A DNA stretch of 13,168 bases, taken from positions 1-13,168 of the forward strand of contig CAYRZF010000057.1 in the NCBI GenBank assembly GCA_964428805.1, read 5' to 3'. The stretch's first letter is position 1; each line of letters opens with the position of its first letter. The stretch comes from CAYRZF01 sp964428805 (GTDB lineage: Bacteria; Methylomirabilota; Methylomirabilia; Rokubacteriales; CSP1-6). The notes below the pieces were generated by a model. That model ran no database searches. It was not told the origin of the DNA and saw only the letters and a program-made list of their open reading frames with translations. A program made the position numbers and the translations under genes. Of the stretch, positions 1 through 7,146 are shown piece after piece.

Positions 1-909
1 CTCTGGCGCTTTGCCGACACCTCGGGCTTCGACTGGTTCTCGGTGTCCGACCACTTCCAGGAGACTCCCCACCAGGGCGGCGACCTCGACTGCTTCGAGT
101 CCGTCTCGACGCTGACGGCGCTGGCCATGGAGACCAAGAAAGTCCGCGTCGGTTGCCTGGTCTTCTGCGTCAATTACCGAAACCCGGGCCTCCTCGCGAA
201 AGCGCTCTGCACGATCGACCATCTCTCAGGGGGCCGCGTCGAATGCGGCATCGGCGCGGGGTGGCACGAGCCGGAATACAAAGGCTACGGCATCCCCTTC
301 GAGCGGATCGGGGTCCGCGAGGATCAGCTGGAGGAAGCCGTTCAGGTCCTGCGGCTCCTCTTCACCCAGCCCGTGTCCAACTTCAAGGGCCAGCACTTCC
401 AGCTCAACGACGCGCGCTGCAACCCGAAGCCGCTCCAGAAATCGCTCCGGATCTGGATCGGCGGGCTCGGGGAGAAACGGACGCTCCGCGCCGCGGCTAA
501 GTACGCCGATGGTTGGAACGCCCCGTACATCTCACCCGAAGAGTTCAGGCGGAAGAGCCAGATCCTCGACGACTGGTGTGTCAAAGAGGGCCGCGACCCG
601 TCCCGGGTCCTCCGGACGGTCAATGTCGGCTTCTACATGGGCGCCACCGAGAAGGGGGCGAAGCGACAGCAGGACAGGATGAAGGCTCAATGGGGGGCCT
701 CGCTCGAGCAGAAGATCGGCGGGTTCTTCGTGGGCACTCCCAAGCAGGTGGTGGACCGAGTCGCCGAATATCGCAAGGCGGGAGCGGCCCGCCTGAACAT
801 CGGGGTCAGGATGCCGTTGGACTGGGAGGCCCTCCACGCCTATGTAGAGGAGGTGCTGCCGGCCTTCCTCCCGAAGAAGAAAGCCGCGCGGAGGAAGAAG
901 CGGCGCTGA
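1..909 (+). CDS. LLM class flavin/F420-dependent oxidoreductase, 5'-truncated
   Basis: The reading frame is open from base 1, so the true start and the first strand of the barrel lie outside the window; about 302 codons remain. Luciferase-like monooxygenase features are visible: an early SDHFQ segment, TALAMETKKVRVG, a DHLSGGRVECGIGAGW substrate/cofactor loop, and NPKPLQ..LRIWIGG followed by AAKYADGWN. These are family hallmarks of a TIM-barrel enzyme that uses FMNH2 or F420H2; the substrate cannot be told. The GTG at 43 is inside the conserved fold and is not the start. The C-terminus is a very basic tail rich in Lys and Arg (KKKAARRKKRR), which is unusual for the family. The next gene begins 7 nt downstream, so the two probably share a transcript. 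Family assignment is firm; cofactor choice (FMN or F420) is open. Confidence 0.9.
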   Translation, partial: LWRFADTSGFDWFSVSDHFQETPHQGGDLDCFESVSTLTALAMETKKVRVGCLVFCVNYRNPGLLAKALCTIDHLSGGRVECGIGAGWHEPEYKGYGIPFERIGVREDQLEEAVQVLRLLFTQPVSNFKGQHFQLNDARCNPKPLQKSLRIWIGGLGEKRTLRAAAKYADGWNAPYISPEEFRRKSQILDDWCVKEGRDPSRVLRTVNVGFYMGATEKGAKRQQDRMKAQWGASLEQKIGGFFVGTPKQVVDRVAEYRKAGAARLNIGVRMPLDWEALHAYVEEVLPAFLPKKKAARRKKRR

Positions 910-916
910 CGGCCTC

Positions 917-2002
917 TTGAAGCTCACCCGCCGGACGTTCCTGACACTTGCCGGACTGGCGGCCCTGGGCGTGACCACGCCCGCCTGCCGGCGGATGTTG
1001 TGGGAGATCCTGTTCTCGCCCGGGGCCACCCCTGTGCCTCCCCCCGCGCCGCCTGTGAACCCGTTCAGGATGGGTGGGAAGAGCCTCGTTTCCCTCGTCC
1101 ACGGTGACGACGTTCCGCGGATGGTGAGCCGAGCACTGGACCTGCTCGGGGGAATCGACCGCCTCGGCCTCAGGGGAATGCGCACGCTGGTGAAGCCCAA
1201 CGTCGTCTCGGGTGAGCCACCTCCGGCCACCACCGACCCTCGGGTCGTGGGTGCGGTCATTGAGCTCGCGAAGGCTGCGGGAGCCTCGACGGTGTCCGTG
1301 GGGGATATGTCAGCGGTCCTGGCACTCCCCACGCGCCCCAACCTCGACCGAACGGGGATCACAAAGGTCGCCAGCGACGCCGGCGCAGAGCTCCTGGCCT
1401 TCGACGAGGCAGCGTGGGTGGAGGTGGAGCCCCCCGGCGTCGAGTTCGCCACACGGGTGTATGTCGCGAAGGCCGCGTACGAGGCCGAGCGCCTCCTGAG
1501 CGTCCCGGTGATCAAGACCCACCGAAACGCGAGCTTCAGCTGCGCGCTCAAGAACAGCGTCGGGTGTGTCCACGGGAAAAACAAGCCGTGGGCCTACGGT
1601 TCGGCGGGGTGGGAGCCTGCCGTGGCCGAGCTGAACCTAGCCGTGCGCCCTCACCTCTACGTGGTGGATGGGCTCCAGAGCATGGTCAAGGGCGGCCCGT
1701 GGTCCGGCGAGGCGGCGCCGACCAGGGTCATCCTCGCGAGCGGCGATCCCATCGCAACGGACGTCATCGCGCTTGGGTTGATCAAGGCCTTCGGGCGGTG
1801 GGAGCCGGTGACCGAAAAGGGGGTCTGGGAGCAAACCCAGATCCGGCGGGCCATCGCCCTTGGGCTGGGCGCCCGCGGACCCCACGAGGTGGAGCTGTTG
1901 GCCGAAGACTTGACCGGAGATGACCCTCAGTTCCGCCGACTGGTCGGCGACATCCGGCGACACGTCGGGATCGGCGGGAGCCGGAGTTCCGCCGCGTCCT
2001 GA
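917..2002 (+). CDS. DUF362 domain protein with Tat-type signal
   Basis: 361 aa. The start is TTG at 917, chosen because it gives an N-terminus with a twin-arginine signal (TRRTFL at residues 4-9), a hydrophobic stretch to about residue 20 and a lipobox-like TPAC with Cys24; later ATGs would remove it. A Pro-rich linker follows (residues 38-48). The body matches DUF362: VKPNV near 92-96, a TTDPRVV segment, VIKTH at 198-202, then a Cys-containing SFSCALKNSVGCVHG, DG at 251-252 and GDPIATD at 276-282. DUF362 proteins are poorly characterised, and some are fused to ferredoxin domains; no CxxCxxC cluster is present here. Predicted to be exported folded and possibly lipid-anchored. It follows the LLM gene by 7 nt, suggesting co-expression. 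Its substrate is unknown. No strong Shine-Dalgarno is adjacent to the TTG. Confidence 0.85.
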   Translation: MKLTRRTFLTLAGLAALGVTTPACRRMLWEILFSPGATPVPPPAPPVNPFRMGGKSLVSLVHGDDVPRMVSRALDLLGGIDRLGLRGMRTLVKPNVVSGEPPPATTDPRVVGAVIELAKAAGASTVSVGDMSAVLALPTRPNLDRTGITKVASDAGAELLAFDEAAWVEVEPPGVEFATRVYVAKAAYEAERLLSVPVIKTHRNASFSCALKNSVGCVHGKNKPWAYGSAGWEPAVAELNLAVRPHLYVVDGLQSMVKGGPWSGEAAPTRVILASGDPIATDVIALGLIKAFGRWEPVTEKGVWEQTQIRRAIALGLGARGPHEVELLAEDLTGDDPQFRRLVGDIRRHVGIGGSRSSAAS

Positions 2003-2007
2003 TCTGG

Positions 2008-2013
2008 TACACT
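2008..2013 (+). promoter_or_regulatory. -10 element of a putative leaderless promoter
   Basis: TACACT lies exactly 6 nt before the ATG at 2020, which would place the transcription start at or next to the A of the start codon. No convincing -35 is visible 15-18 nt upstream (the best is TTCCGC at 1987-1992). The element is weak alone, but its spacing matches the better examples at 5548 and 10203. Confidence 0.4.
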
Positions 2014-2019
2014 AGCTCC

Positions 2020-2520
2020 ATGTTTGACCGGGCCCAGGATCCGGAGCTGTTCAAGAGCATCTTCGAGCGGACGCAGGTGCGGCGCAAACCCCTGCGGGGG
2101 ATCATCGCCGGCTACCACGTCCTCCCGTACATCCTCGTCGGTCCGCAGGAGGAGCAGCAGCAGCGTTCCGTCGAGATCCGGGGAAAGATCCGCGTGTCGC
2201 CCCGCCTGGTCCTCGCCCCCGGGCATTCCAGCCAGACGTACGGGGAACTGTTCCAGGATCCAGAGGTCATGGACCAGGCGCTCGTGGCGCGGGTCTTCAG
2301 CTTCCTGTACACCTCCCGGCACCAGGTCACGCTCGAACACGAGGATCTCAAGATCACGCGGAGCGAGCGGGACCCCGAGGCGCAGATCCATCGAGCGCTG
2401 GACGAACTGATGCGGCGGGAGGTCATCGACACGGGGGTGATCCTCTGCCCGCGCCTCAGGTTCTATCCCATTTCGATTGACCGCTTCATCACCGAGATTC
2501 TCGACGAAGAGTTCCGCTGA
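2020..2520 (+). CDS. hypothetical protein, 166 aa
   Basis: I do not recognise a family. The protein is soluble, with no signal peptide or membrane segment. It begins MFDRAQDPELFKSIFERTQ. The central part looks beta-rich (RSVEIRGKIRVSPRLVLAP) and is followed by an acidic/helical part (LFQDPEVMDQALVARVFSFLY). A conserved-looking tail reads RFYPISIDRFITEILDEEFR. No catalytic motif stands out. The ATG at 2020 sits 6 nt after a TACACT -10-like hexamer and lacks a Shine-Dalgarno, so translation may be leaderless. The stop is 2 nt before the acyl-CoA dehydrogenase ATG, which implies tight co-transcription and a job linked to that enzyme or to the following metabolic genes. Codon use is like the neighbours. 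That it is a real gene is well supported by its spacing; its function is unknown. Confidence 0.8.
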   Translation: MFDRAQDPELFKSIFERTQVRRKPLRGIIAGYHVLPYILVGPQEEQQQRSVEIRGKIRVSPRLVLAPGHSSQTYGELFQDPEVMDQALVARVFSFLYTSRHQVTLEHEDLKITRSERDPEAQIHRALDELMRREVIDTGVILCPRLRFYPISIDRFITEILDEEFR

Positions 2521-2522
2521 TC

Positions 2523-3689
2523 ATGGCCGACCTGACCTTCGCGCTGACCGACGAGCAGCGGGCCCTGAAGGCCGCGGTGTACGACCTCTGCCGGCAGTTC
2601 GCCCCCGAGTACTGGCGCGAGTTGGACGCCAAGCGGGAGTACCCTGAGGCGTTTGTCAACGCGCTGACCAAAGCCGGGTACCTCGCGGCGCTGATCCCTC
2701 AGGAATACGGCGGGGCCGGGCTGTGCGTCCTCGAGGCCTCCCTCATCCTCGAGGAGATCAACCGCTCCGGGGGGAACGCCGCAGCCTGCCACGCGCAGAT
2801 GTACATCATGGGGACGCTCCTCCGCCACGGCTCGGAGGAGCAGAAGCGCCGCTACCTCCCCAAGATCGCGACCGGTGAGCTACGGCTCCAGGCGTTCGGC
2901 GTCACCGAGCCGAACGCCGGCTCGGATACCACGAAGCTCCAGACGACGGCGGTGCGCCGGGGCGACAGGTACGTCGTGAACGGCCAGAAGATCTTCATCT
3001 CTCGCGTGCTCCAGTCGGACCTGATGCTGCTCCTCGCGCGCACCACTCCCGTGGATCAGGTGACAAGCAAGACCGATGGGCTCAGCGTGTTTCTGGTGGA
3101 TATCCGCGGGATCAAGGGGCTCGAGGTGCGACCGCTCAGGATGATGATGAACCACTCCACCAACGCCCTCTTCTTCGACAACATGGAGATCCCGGCCGAG
3201 AACCTCATCGGCCGGGAGGGAAAGGGCTTCTCCTACATCCTCGACGGCATGAACGCCGAGCGCATTCTGGTGGCGGCCGATTCCATCGGCGACGGCCGCT
3301 GGTTCATCGAGAAGGCCGTAGCCTACTCAAGCCAGCGCGTCGTCTTCGGCAGACCCATCGGGGCCAACCAGGGCGTCCAGTTCCCGATCGCGAAGGCGCA
3401 CATGGCGGTCGAGGCGGCCGACCTGATGCGGCTCAAGGCCGCCCGGCTCTTCGACGCCGGCCAGCCGTGCGGCGCTGAGGCCAACATGGCCAAATACCTC
3501 GCGGCCGAGGCGGCCTGGGAGGCGGGCAATGCCTGTATCGACTGCCACGGCGGCTACGGCTACGCCGAGGAGTACGACGTCGAGCGTAAGTTCCGCGAGA
3601 CGCGCCTCTATAAGACCGCCCCCATCAATAATAACCTCGTGCTGGCCTACATCGGGGAGCACGTCCTCCGCATGCCCCGCTCCTACTGA
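2523..3689 (+). CDS. acyl-CoA dehydrogenase family protein
   Basis: 388 aa, full length for the family. Domain order is the usual one: N-terminal helical part (about 1-115), middle beta domain with the FAD/substrate signature (FGVTEPNAGSDTT at 125-137 and VVNGQKIFIS at 151-160), then the C-terminal helical domain with RVVFGRPIG (272-280) and CHGGYGYAEEYDVER (341-355). These enzymes oxidise an acyl-CoA thioester to the enoyl-CoA and pass electrons to ETF. The usual C-terminal IYEGTSEIQ catalytic Glu is absent: the aligned stretch is LYKTAPINNN. A Glu is instead present in DGMNAERIL (Glu246), the place used by isovaleryl-CoA and long-chain acyl-CoA dehydrogenases. This points to a branched or long acyl substrate, or to an atypical member. 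It starts 2 nt after the upstream gene and is followed 15 nt later by the phosphofructokinase gene. Confidence 0.95.
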   Translation: MADLTFALTDEQRALKAAVYDLCRQFAPEYWRELDAKREYPEAFVNALTKAGYLAALIPQEYGGAGLCVLEASLILEEINRSGGNAAACHAQMYIMGTLLRHGSEEQKRRYLPKIATGELRLQAFGVTEPNAGSDTTKLQTTAVRRGDRYVVNGQKIFISRVLQSDLMLLLARTTPVDQVTSKTDGLSVFLVDIRGIKGLEVRPLRMMMNHSTNALFFDNMEIPAENLIGREGKGFSYILDGMNAERILVAADSIGDGRWFIEKAVAYSSQRVVFGRPIGANQGVQFPIAKAHMAVEAADLMRLKAARLFDAGQPCGAEANMAKYLAAEAAWEAGNACIDCHGGYGYAEEYDVERKFRETRLYKTAPINNNLVLAYIGEHVLRMPRSY

Positions 3690-3704
3690 AGAGCCTGAGA
3701 CCCC

Positions 3705-4949
3705 ATGAGCACGCTGGGCATTCTCGTGGGCGGGGGACCGGCGCCTGGCATCAACGCGGTGATCGCAGCCGCCACCATCGAGGCCCGGAACAGCGAGGCG
3801 CGCGTAGTCGGCGTGTTCGAAGGCTTCAAATGGCTTGCACGGGGCGACACCACCCACGCCCAGGAACTCACGATCGACGACGTGTCCCGGATCCACGTCG
3901 AAGGCGGCTCGATCCTCCGGACCTCACGGGAGAACCCGGCCAAATCCCCCGACTCGCTTCGGAACGCGACCGAGGCTCTCGACAAGCTCCGCATCACCCA
4001 CCTCCTGACGATCGGTGGAGACGACACGGCCTTCGCCGCCTCGCGCCTGGCTGAAGCCAGTCACGGCCGCTTGGCTGTCGCCCACGTGCCCAAGACCATC
4101 GACAACGACCTGCCCCTGCCCCACGACATCGTCACCTTCGGATACATGACCGCGGTCAACCTGGGCAAAGAACTCGTCTCCAATCTCATGCGCGACGCTG
4201 CGACGACAGAGCGCTGGTTTTTCGTGACTGTGATGGGACGCCGCGCGGGACACCTGGCCCTGGGGATCGGCGGGGCCGCCGGCGCCACGCTCACCGTGAT
4301 CGGCGAGGAGTTTCCCGAACCCAAGATCCCCGTCCAGACGCTCGTGGACGTCCTGGAGGGCGCGATCATCAAGCGGCGCGCTCAGGGTCGGGATCACGGC
4401 GTCGCCCTGCTGAGCGAAGGGCTCGCCGAGAAGCTGGATCTCGCCACGCTGGGCGCGGTGGAGCAGGACGCCTACGGGAATGTGCGTTTGTCCGAGCTGG
4501 ATCTGGGCCGCGCGCTGAAGGAGCGCGTGGCGGCGAGCCTCAAGGCGCGGGGGATCGACGTGACCATCGTCGCCAAGGACCTCGGCTACGAACTGCGCTG
4601 CGCGGCACCCGGCGGCTACGACACCCAGTACTGCCGGAGCCTGGGGTTCTGGGCCACTCGGTTCCTGCTGGAGGGGGGAACGGGGGCCATGGTCACCATT
4701 CAGGGCGGCCGGCTCGTCACCGTGCCCTTCCAGGAGATGCTCGATAGCCGCACCGGGCGCGTCAAGGTCCGCTACGTGGATATCAGCTCGGAATCGTACC
4801 GGACTCACATGGCCTACATGATCCGCCTGAAACCGGACGACCTGGAGGGTGGCCGCCTCGACGCGCTTGCCAAGGCCGGCAACCTGAACGAGGACGAGTT
4901 CAGGAAGCGGTTCGCCCCCCTGTTGGAACGGAGGACCAAACCCCGATGA
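3705..4949 (+). CDS. pfp: 6-phosphofructokinase, PPi-dependent type by signature
   Basis: 414 aa. The phosphofructokinase fold is clear: GGGPAPGIN phosphate loop (9-17), GGDDT (104-108), PKTIDND (129-135) with the catalytic Asp, and MGRRAG (177-182). In this family, ATP enzymes usually read GGDGS and PGTIDND. Asp107 in GGDD together with Lys130 in PKTIDND is the established signature of pyrophosphate-dependent enzymes (EC 2.7.1.90), which interconvert fructose 6-phosphate and fructose 1,6-bisphosphate reversibly and can serve glycolysis or gluconeogenesis. Phosphate-donor choice is therefore inferred from two residues, and some such enzymes act on sedoheptulose 7-phosphate as well. The gene begins 15 nt after the acyl-CoA dehydrogenase stop, and its stop overlaps the next start (ATGA), indicating translational coupling to the methyltransferase. 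Confidence 0.93.
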   Translation: MSTLGILVGGGPAPGINAVIAAATIEARNSEARVVGVFEGFKWLARGDTTHAQELTIDDVSRIHVEGGSILRTSRENPAKSPDSLRNATEALDKLRITHLLTIGGDDTAFAASRLAEASHGRLAVAHVPKTIDNDLPLPHDIVTFGYMTAVNLGKELVSNLMRDAATTERWFFVTVMGRRAGHLALGIGGAAGATLTVIGEEFPEPKIPVQTLVDVLEGAIIKRRAQGRDHGVALLSEGLAEKLDLATLGAVEQDAYGNVRLSELDLGRALKERVAASLKARGIDVTIVAKDLGYELRCAAPGGYDTQYCRSLGFWATRFLLEGGTGAMVTIQGGRLVTVPFQEMLDSRTGRVKVRYVDISSESYRTHMAYMIRLKPDDLEGGRLDALAKAGNLNEDEFRKRFAPLLERRTKPR

Positions 4950-5503
4950 CCAAGCGCGCGCGGACCATGCTGAGGCAGATCGACCGGGCCACCCGGTCGT
5001 GGTTTCTTCCGGTCATCGGGCGAGATAAGGGACGCTTCATCGCCCGGCTTGTCGACCGCCACCGGCCGAAGCGGGCCATCGAGATCGGCTCACTCATCGG
5101 CTACTCCGCGATCGTCATCGCCGGAAACCTCCCACCCGGCGGCCGCCTCACCTCGATCGAGCTGAACCCCTACATGGCGAGGATCGCCGACAGGAACGCG
5201 ACGGCGGCTGGGCTCAAGTCCCGCGTGCGGGTCATCGCGGGAGATGCCCGTCGCGTGCTCCCCTTCCTCGGGAGCCGCTTCGCCTTCGCCCTCATCGACG
5301 CGGCCAAGGAGGAGTATCTCGAGTACCTCCGGGCGCTGGAACCGCGGCTCGTCAAGGGCGCGTGGGTCGTGGCCGACAACACGAAGATCTTCGAGCGACA
5401 GCTGAGAGATTATCTCGCCTACGTCAGGCGGAGCGGCCGGTACGAGAGCCGGGCGCAAGACTTCGGCCAGGACGCCATGGAGGTGAGCCGCTTCCTCGGC
5501 TAG
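4946..5503 (+). CDS. class I SAM-dependent O-methyltransferase, COMT-like
   Basis: 185 aa. Motif I is EIGSLIGYSA (46-55), followed by the acidic end of strand 2 (Glu72 in SIELN), GDAR (99-102), and ALIDAAKEEYLEY with Asp118. VVADN (141-145) supplies Asp144 and Asn145. Asp118, Asp144 and Asn145 match the three Mg2+ ligands of catechol-type O-methyltransferases (family 3), so a metal-dependent transfer from SAM to a hydroxyl is likely. The acceptor is unknown. It is shorter than the usual 210-220 aa because the N-terminal helices are reduced. The start overlaps the phosphofructokinase stop by 4 nt (ATGA). A 56-nt gap with a separate promoter follows, so this looks like the last gene of the transcript. 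Confidence 0.92.
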   Translation: MTKRARTMLRQIDRATRSWFLPVIGRDKGRFIARLVDRHRPKRAIEIGSLIGYSAIVIAGNLPPGGRLTSIELNPYMARIADRNATAAGLKSRVRVIAGDARRVLPFLGSRFAFALIDAAKEEYLEYLRALEPRLVKGAWVVADNTKIFERQLRDYLAYVRRSGRYESRAQDFGQDAMEVSRFLG

Positions 5504-5524
5504 CCCGGGACTAACTCCCTCCGC

Positions 5525-5553
5525 TTGAGTTCTGCCGGGGGATCGCCTAGACT
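5525..5553 (+). promoter_or_regulatory. sigma-70-type leaderless promoter for the aminotransferase
   Basis: TTGAGT (5525-5530), a 17-nt spacer and TAGACT (5548-5553) are followed by exactly 6 nt and then the ATG at 5560. The start of transcription would fall on or beside the start codon. No Shine-Dalgarno is available in the 6-nt interval. This agrees with leaderless translation as known in several high-GC bacterial lineages. Confidence 0.6.
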
Positions 5554-5559
5554 CGGGGC

Positions 5560-6735
5560 ATGTCGGGACGGCCGTTTCTTCAGATTCCCGGGCCCACGCT
5601 GGTGCCAGAGCGCATCGTGCGGGCCATGTCCGAGTCCATCATCGATCATCGCGGCCCGAAGTTCGCCGCGCTCGTCCACGAATGCCTGGAGGGCCTGAAG
5701 GGGGTCTTCCAGACGGAGAAGGGGCAGATCGTGATCTACCCCGGCTCCGGCACGGGGGCCTGGGAGGCCTGCCTGGTTAACACGCTCTCCCCGGGCGATC
5801 GGGTGCTCGCCTGCGTGAACGGGCACTTCTCCACCGGCTTCGCGAAGACGGCGGCGGCCTACGGCATCGAGGTGGACCGGCTGGATCTCCCCTACGGCGC
5901 CGGCGTCCCGGCTGACCAGGTGGAAGAGCGACTCAAGGCCGACACCGCGCAGCAGCTCCGGGCCGTCCTTGTGGTTCACAACGAAACCTCCACCGGCGTG
6001 ACCTCCAACGTGGCGGCGATCCGCACGGCGCTGGACCGGGCCCGGCACCCCGCCCTCCTCCTCGTGGATGTGGTCTCCTCGCTGGCTTCGATCGACTTCC
6101 GCGTGGACGAGTGGGGCGTTGACGTGGCCCTGACCGGTCCTCAGAAGGGACTGATGCTTCCTCCGGGGCTGGCGATCCTCGCCGTGAGCGACAAGGCGCT
6201 CCACGCGAGCGAGAAGGCCAAGTGCCCTCGCGCTTACTGGGACTGGGCCCCGGTCCTCGAACGCAACAAACGGGGCGAATTCCCCTACACGCCGGCCACG
6301 AGTCTCCTCTTCGGCCTCAGGGAGAGTCTTCACATGCTGAACGAGGAGGGGCTGCCCAACGTCTTCAAGCGCCACGCGCGGCTGGCGGAGGCCTGCCGGC
6401 GCGCGATCCGTGCGCTCGGGCTCCAGCTCCTCTGCCGGAACCCGGCCGAGTACTCGAACACCCTCACCGCGGTCATGATGCCGACGGGGTTCGACTCCGA
6501 CGCCTACCTCGCCCACGCCTGGAAGACGCTCGAGGTCTCGCTCGGCGTCGGCCTCGGGGAGGTAAAAGGCAAGGTCTTTAGGATCGGCCACCTGGGGAGT
6601 CTGAACGAGCTGGACCTGCTGGGAGGCCTCGCCGGGGTGGAGCTCACTCTCAAGAGTTTCGGCGTGAACCTTCGCCTCGGCGCCGGCCTCGCGGCCGCCG
6701 AGCAGTATCTCCTGGATACCGCCCCGCCTCGCTAG
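5560..6735 (+). CDS. class V PLP aminotransferase (alanine/serine--glyoxylate type)
   Basis: 391 aa. The N-terminus IPGPTLVPERIVRAMS and the DHRGPKF segment are typical of alanine/serine-glyoxylate aminotransferases. PGSGTGAWEA (61-70) is the PLP phosphate-binding loop, VD at 169-170 carries the Asp that contacts the pyridine nitrogen, and TGPQKGLMLPPGLA places the Schiff-base Lys at 196. The QKGLMLPPGL pattern is close to serine--glyoxylate aminotransferases of serine-cycle and photorespiratory type, which convert serine plus glyoxylate to hydroxypyruvate plus glycine. Exact substrate preference cannot be read from sequence, and related purine-catabolism enzymes (PucG) share the fold. It has its own leaderless promoter, and a 24-nt gap separates it from the next gene. 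A long open frame on the opposite strand is only a high-GC shadow. Confidence 0.94.
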   Translation: MSGRPFLQIPGPTLVPERIVRAMSESIIDHRGPKFAALVHECLEGLKGVFQTEKGQIVIYPGSGTGAWEACLVNTLSPGDRVLACVNGHFSTGFAKTAAAYGIEVDRLDLPYGAGVPADQVEERLKADTAQQLRAVLVVHNETSTGVTSNVAAIRTALDRARHPALLLVDVVSSLASIDFRVDEWGVDVALTGPQKGLMLPPGLAILAVSDKALHASEKAKCPRAYWDWAPVLERNKRGEFPYTPATSLLFGLRESLHMLNEEGLPNVFKRHARLAEACRRAIRALGLQLLCRNPAEYSNTLTAVMMPTGFDSDAYLAHAWKTLEVSLGVGLGEVKGKVFRIGHLGSLNELDLLGGLAGVELTLKSFGVNLRLGAGLAAAEQYLLDTAPPR

Positions 6736-6759
6736 CCGCCAGGCTCGCTTACCTGTGGC

Positions 6760-7146
6760 ATGGACCCCGCCCTCGAAGCGGCGCTCAAGACGGCCAAACG
6801 CATTTACGTGACAACCTGGAGTCCGTCCGGCAAATCCGGGACGGTGCCCGTTTGGTTCATGGCCAAGGAAGGATGCGTGTACTTCACCACGCTGCGGGCG
6901 AGCCTCAAGGCGCGTCGGATCAAGGCCACCGGCCGGATCAGGGTCCACGTCGGCTCCCCGGACGGGCCAGCCTTCGACGGGAAGGCCGCGCCCATAGACG
7001 ATCGACACGCTCTCGAGCAAGAGATCCTTCAGGCGTATCGCCGGAAATATCCGATCCTCGTGCGGCTCTTCATGGGCCGCCGGATCCGGCGCCGGCTTGC
7101 CAGCAAAGAGAGCGTGGTGATCAAGATCACGCCGGAGGGATCGTGA
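6760..7146 (+). CDS. split-barrel (PPOX/FDOR) F420- or flavin-dependent oxidoreductase family
   Basis: 128 aa, a normal size for single-domain FMN/F420 split-barrel proteins. The pattern RIYVTTWSPSGK..TVPVWF, then VYFTT, then SLKARRIKATGRIRVHVG is the recognisable core: paired beta strands followed by the short basic helix that binds the cofactor phosphates. The C-terminal half is helical and basic (MGRRIRRRLASK). Members reduce organic substrates with F420H2 or bind FMN or heme; the activity here is unknown. Its stop overlaps the GTG of the LLM gene (GTGA), so the two products are probably made together. Pairing with an LLM-family enzyme favours F420 as the cofactor, an inference. No clear Shine-Dalgarno precedes the ATG. 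Confidence 0.85.
   Translation: MDPALEAALKTAKRIYVTTWSPSGKSGTVPVWFMAKEGCVYFTTLRASLKARRIKATGRIRVHVGSPDGPAFDGKAAPIDDRHALEQEILQAYRRKYPILVRLFMGRRIRRRLASKESVVIKITPEGS

Noticed and set aside
532..1584. 350-codon minus-strand open frame
   Set aside because: It is antisense to the LLM and DUF362 genes and low-complexity (Ser/Arg/Pro/Ala); no motif or start signal supports it.
3924..4808. 294-codon minus-strand open frame over the phosphofructokinase
   Set aside because: It is a shadow of a well-supported gene and has no recognisable domain.
6748..6754. CTTACCT before the ATG at 6760 as another leaderless -10
   Set aside because: It lacks the TANNNT pattern at 6-nt spacing and has no -35; the 24-nt gap suggests cotranscription with the aminotransferase.
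5500..7020. Very long open frame (about 506 codons) on the minus strand
   Set aside because: It lies antisense to the aminotransferase and split-barrel genes, which have clear family motifs; its composition is Arg/Gly/His/Glu-rich without domains, as expected of a high-GC antisense shadow.
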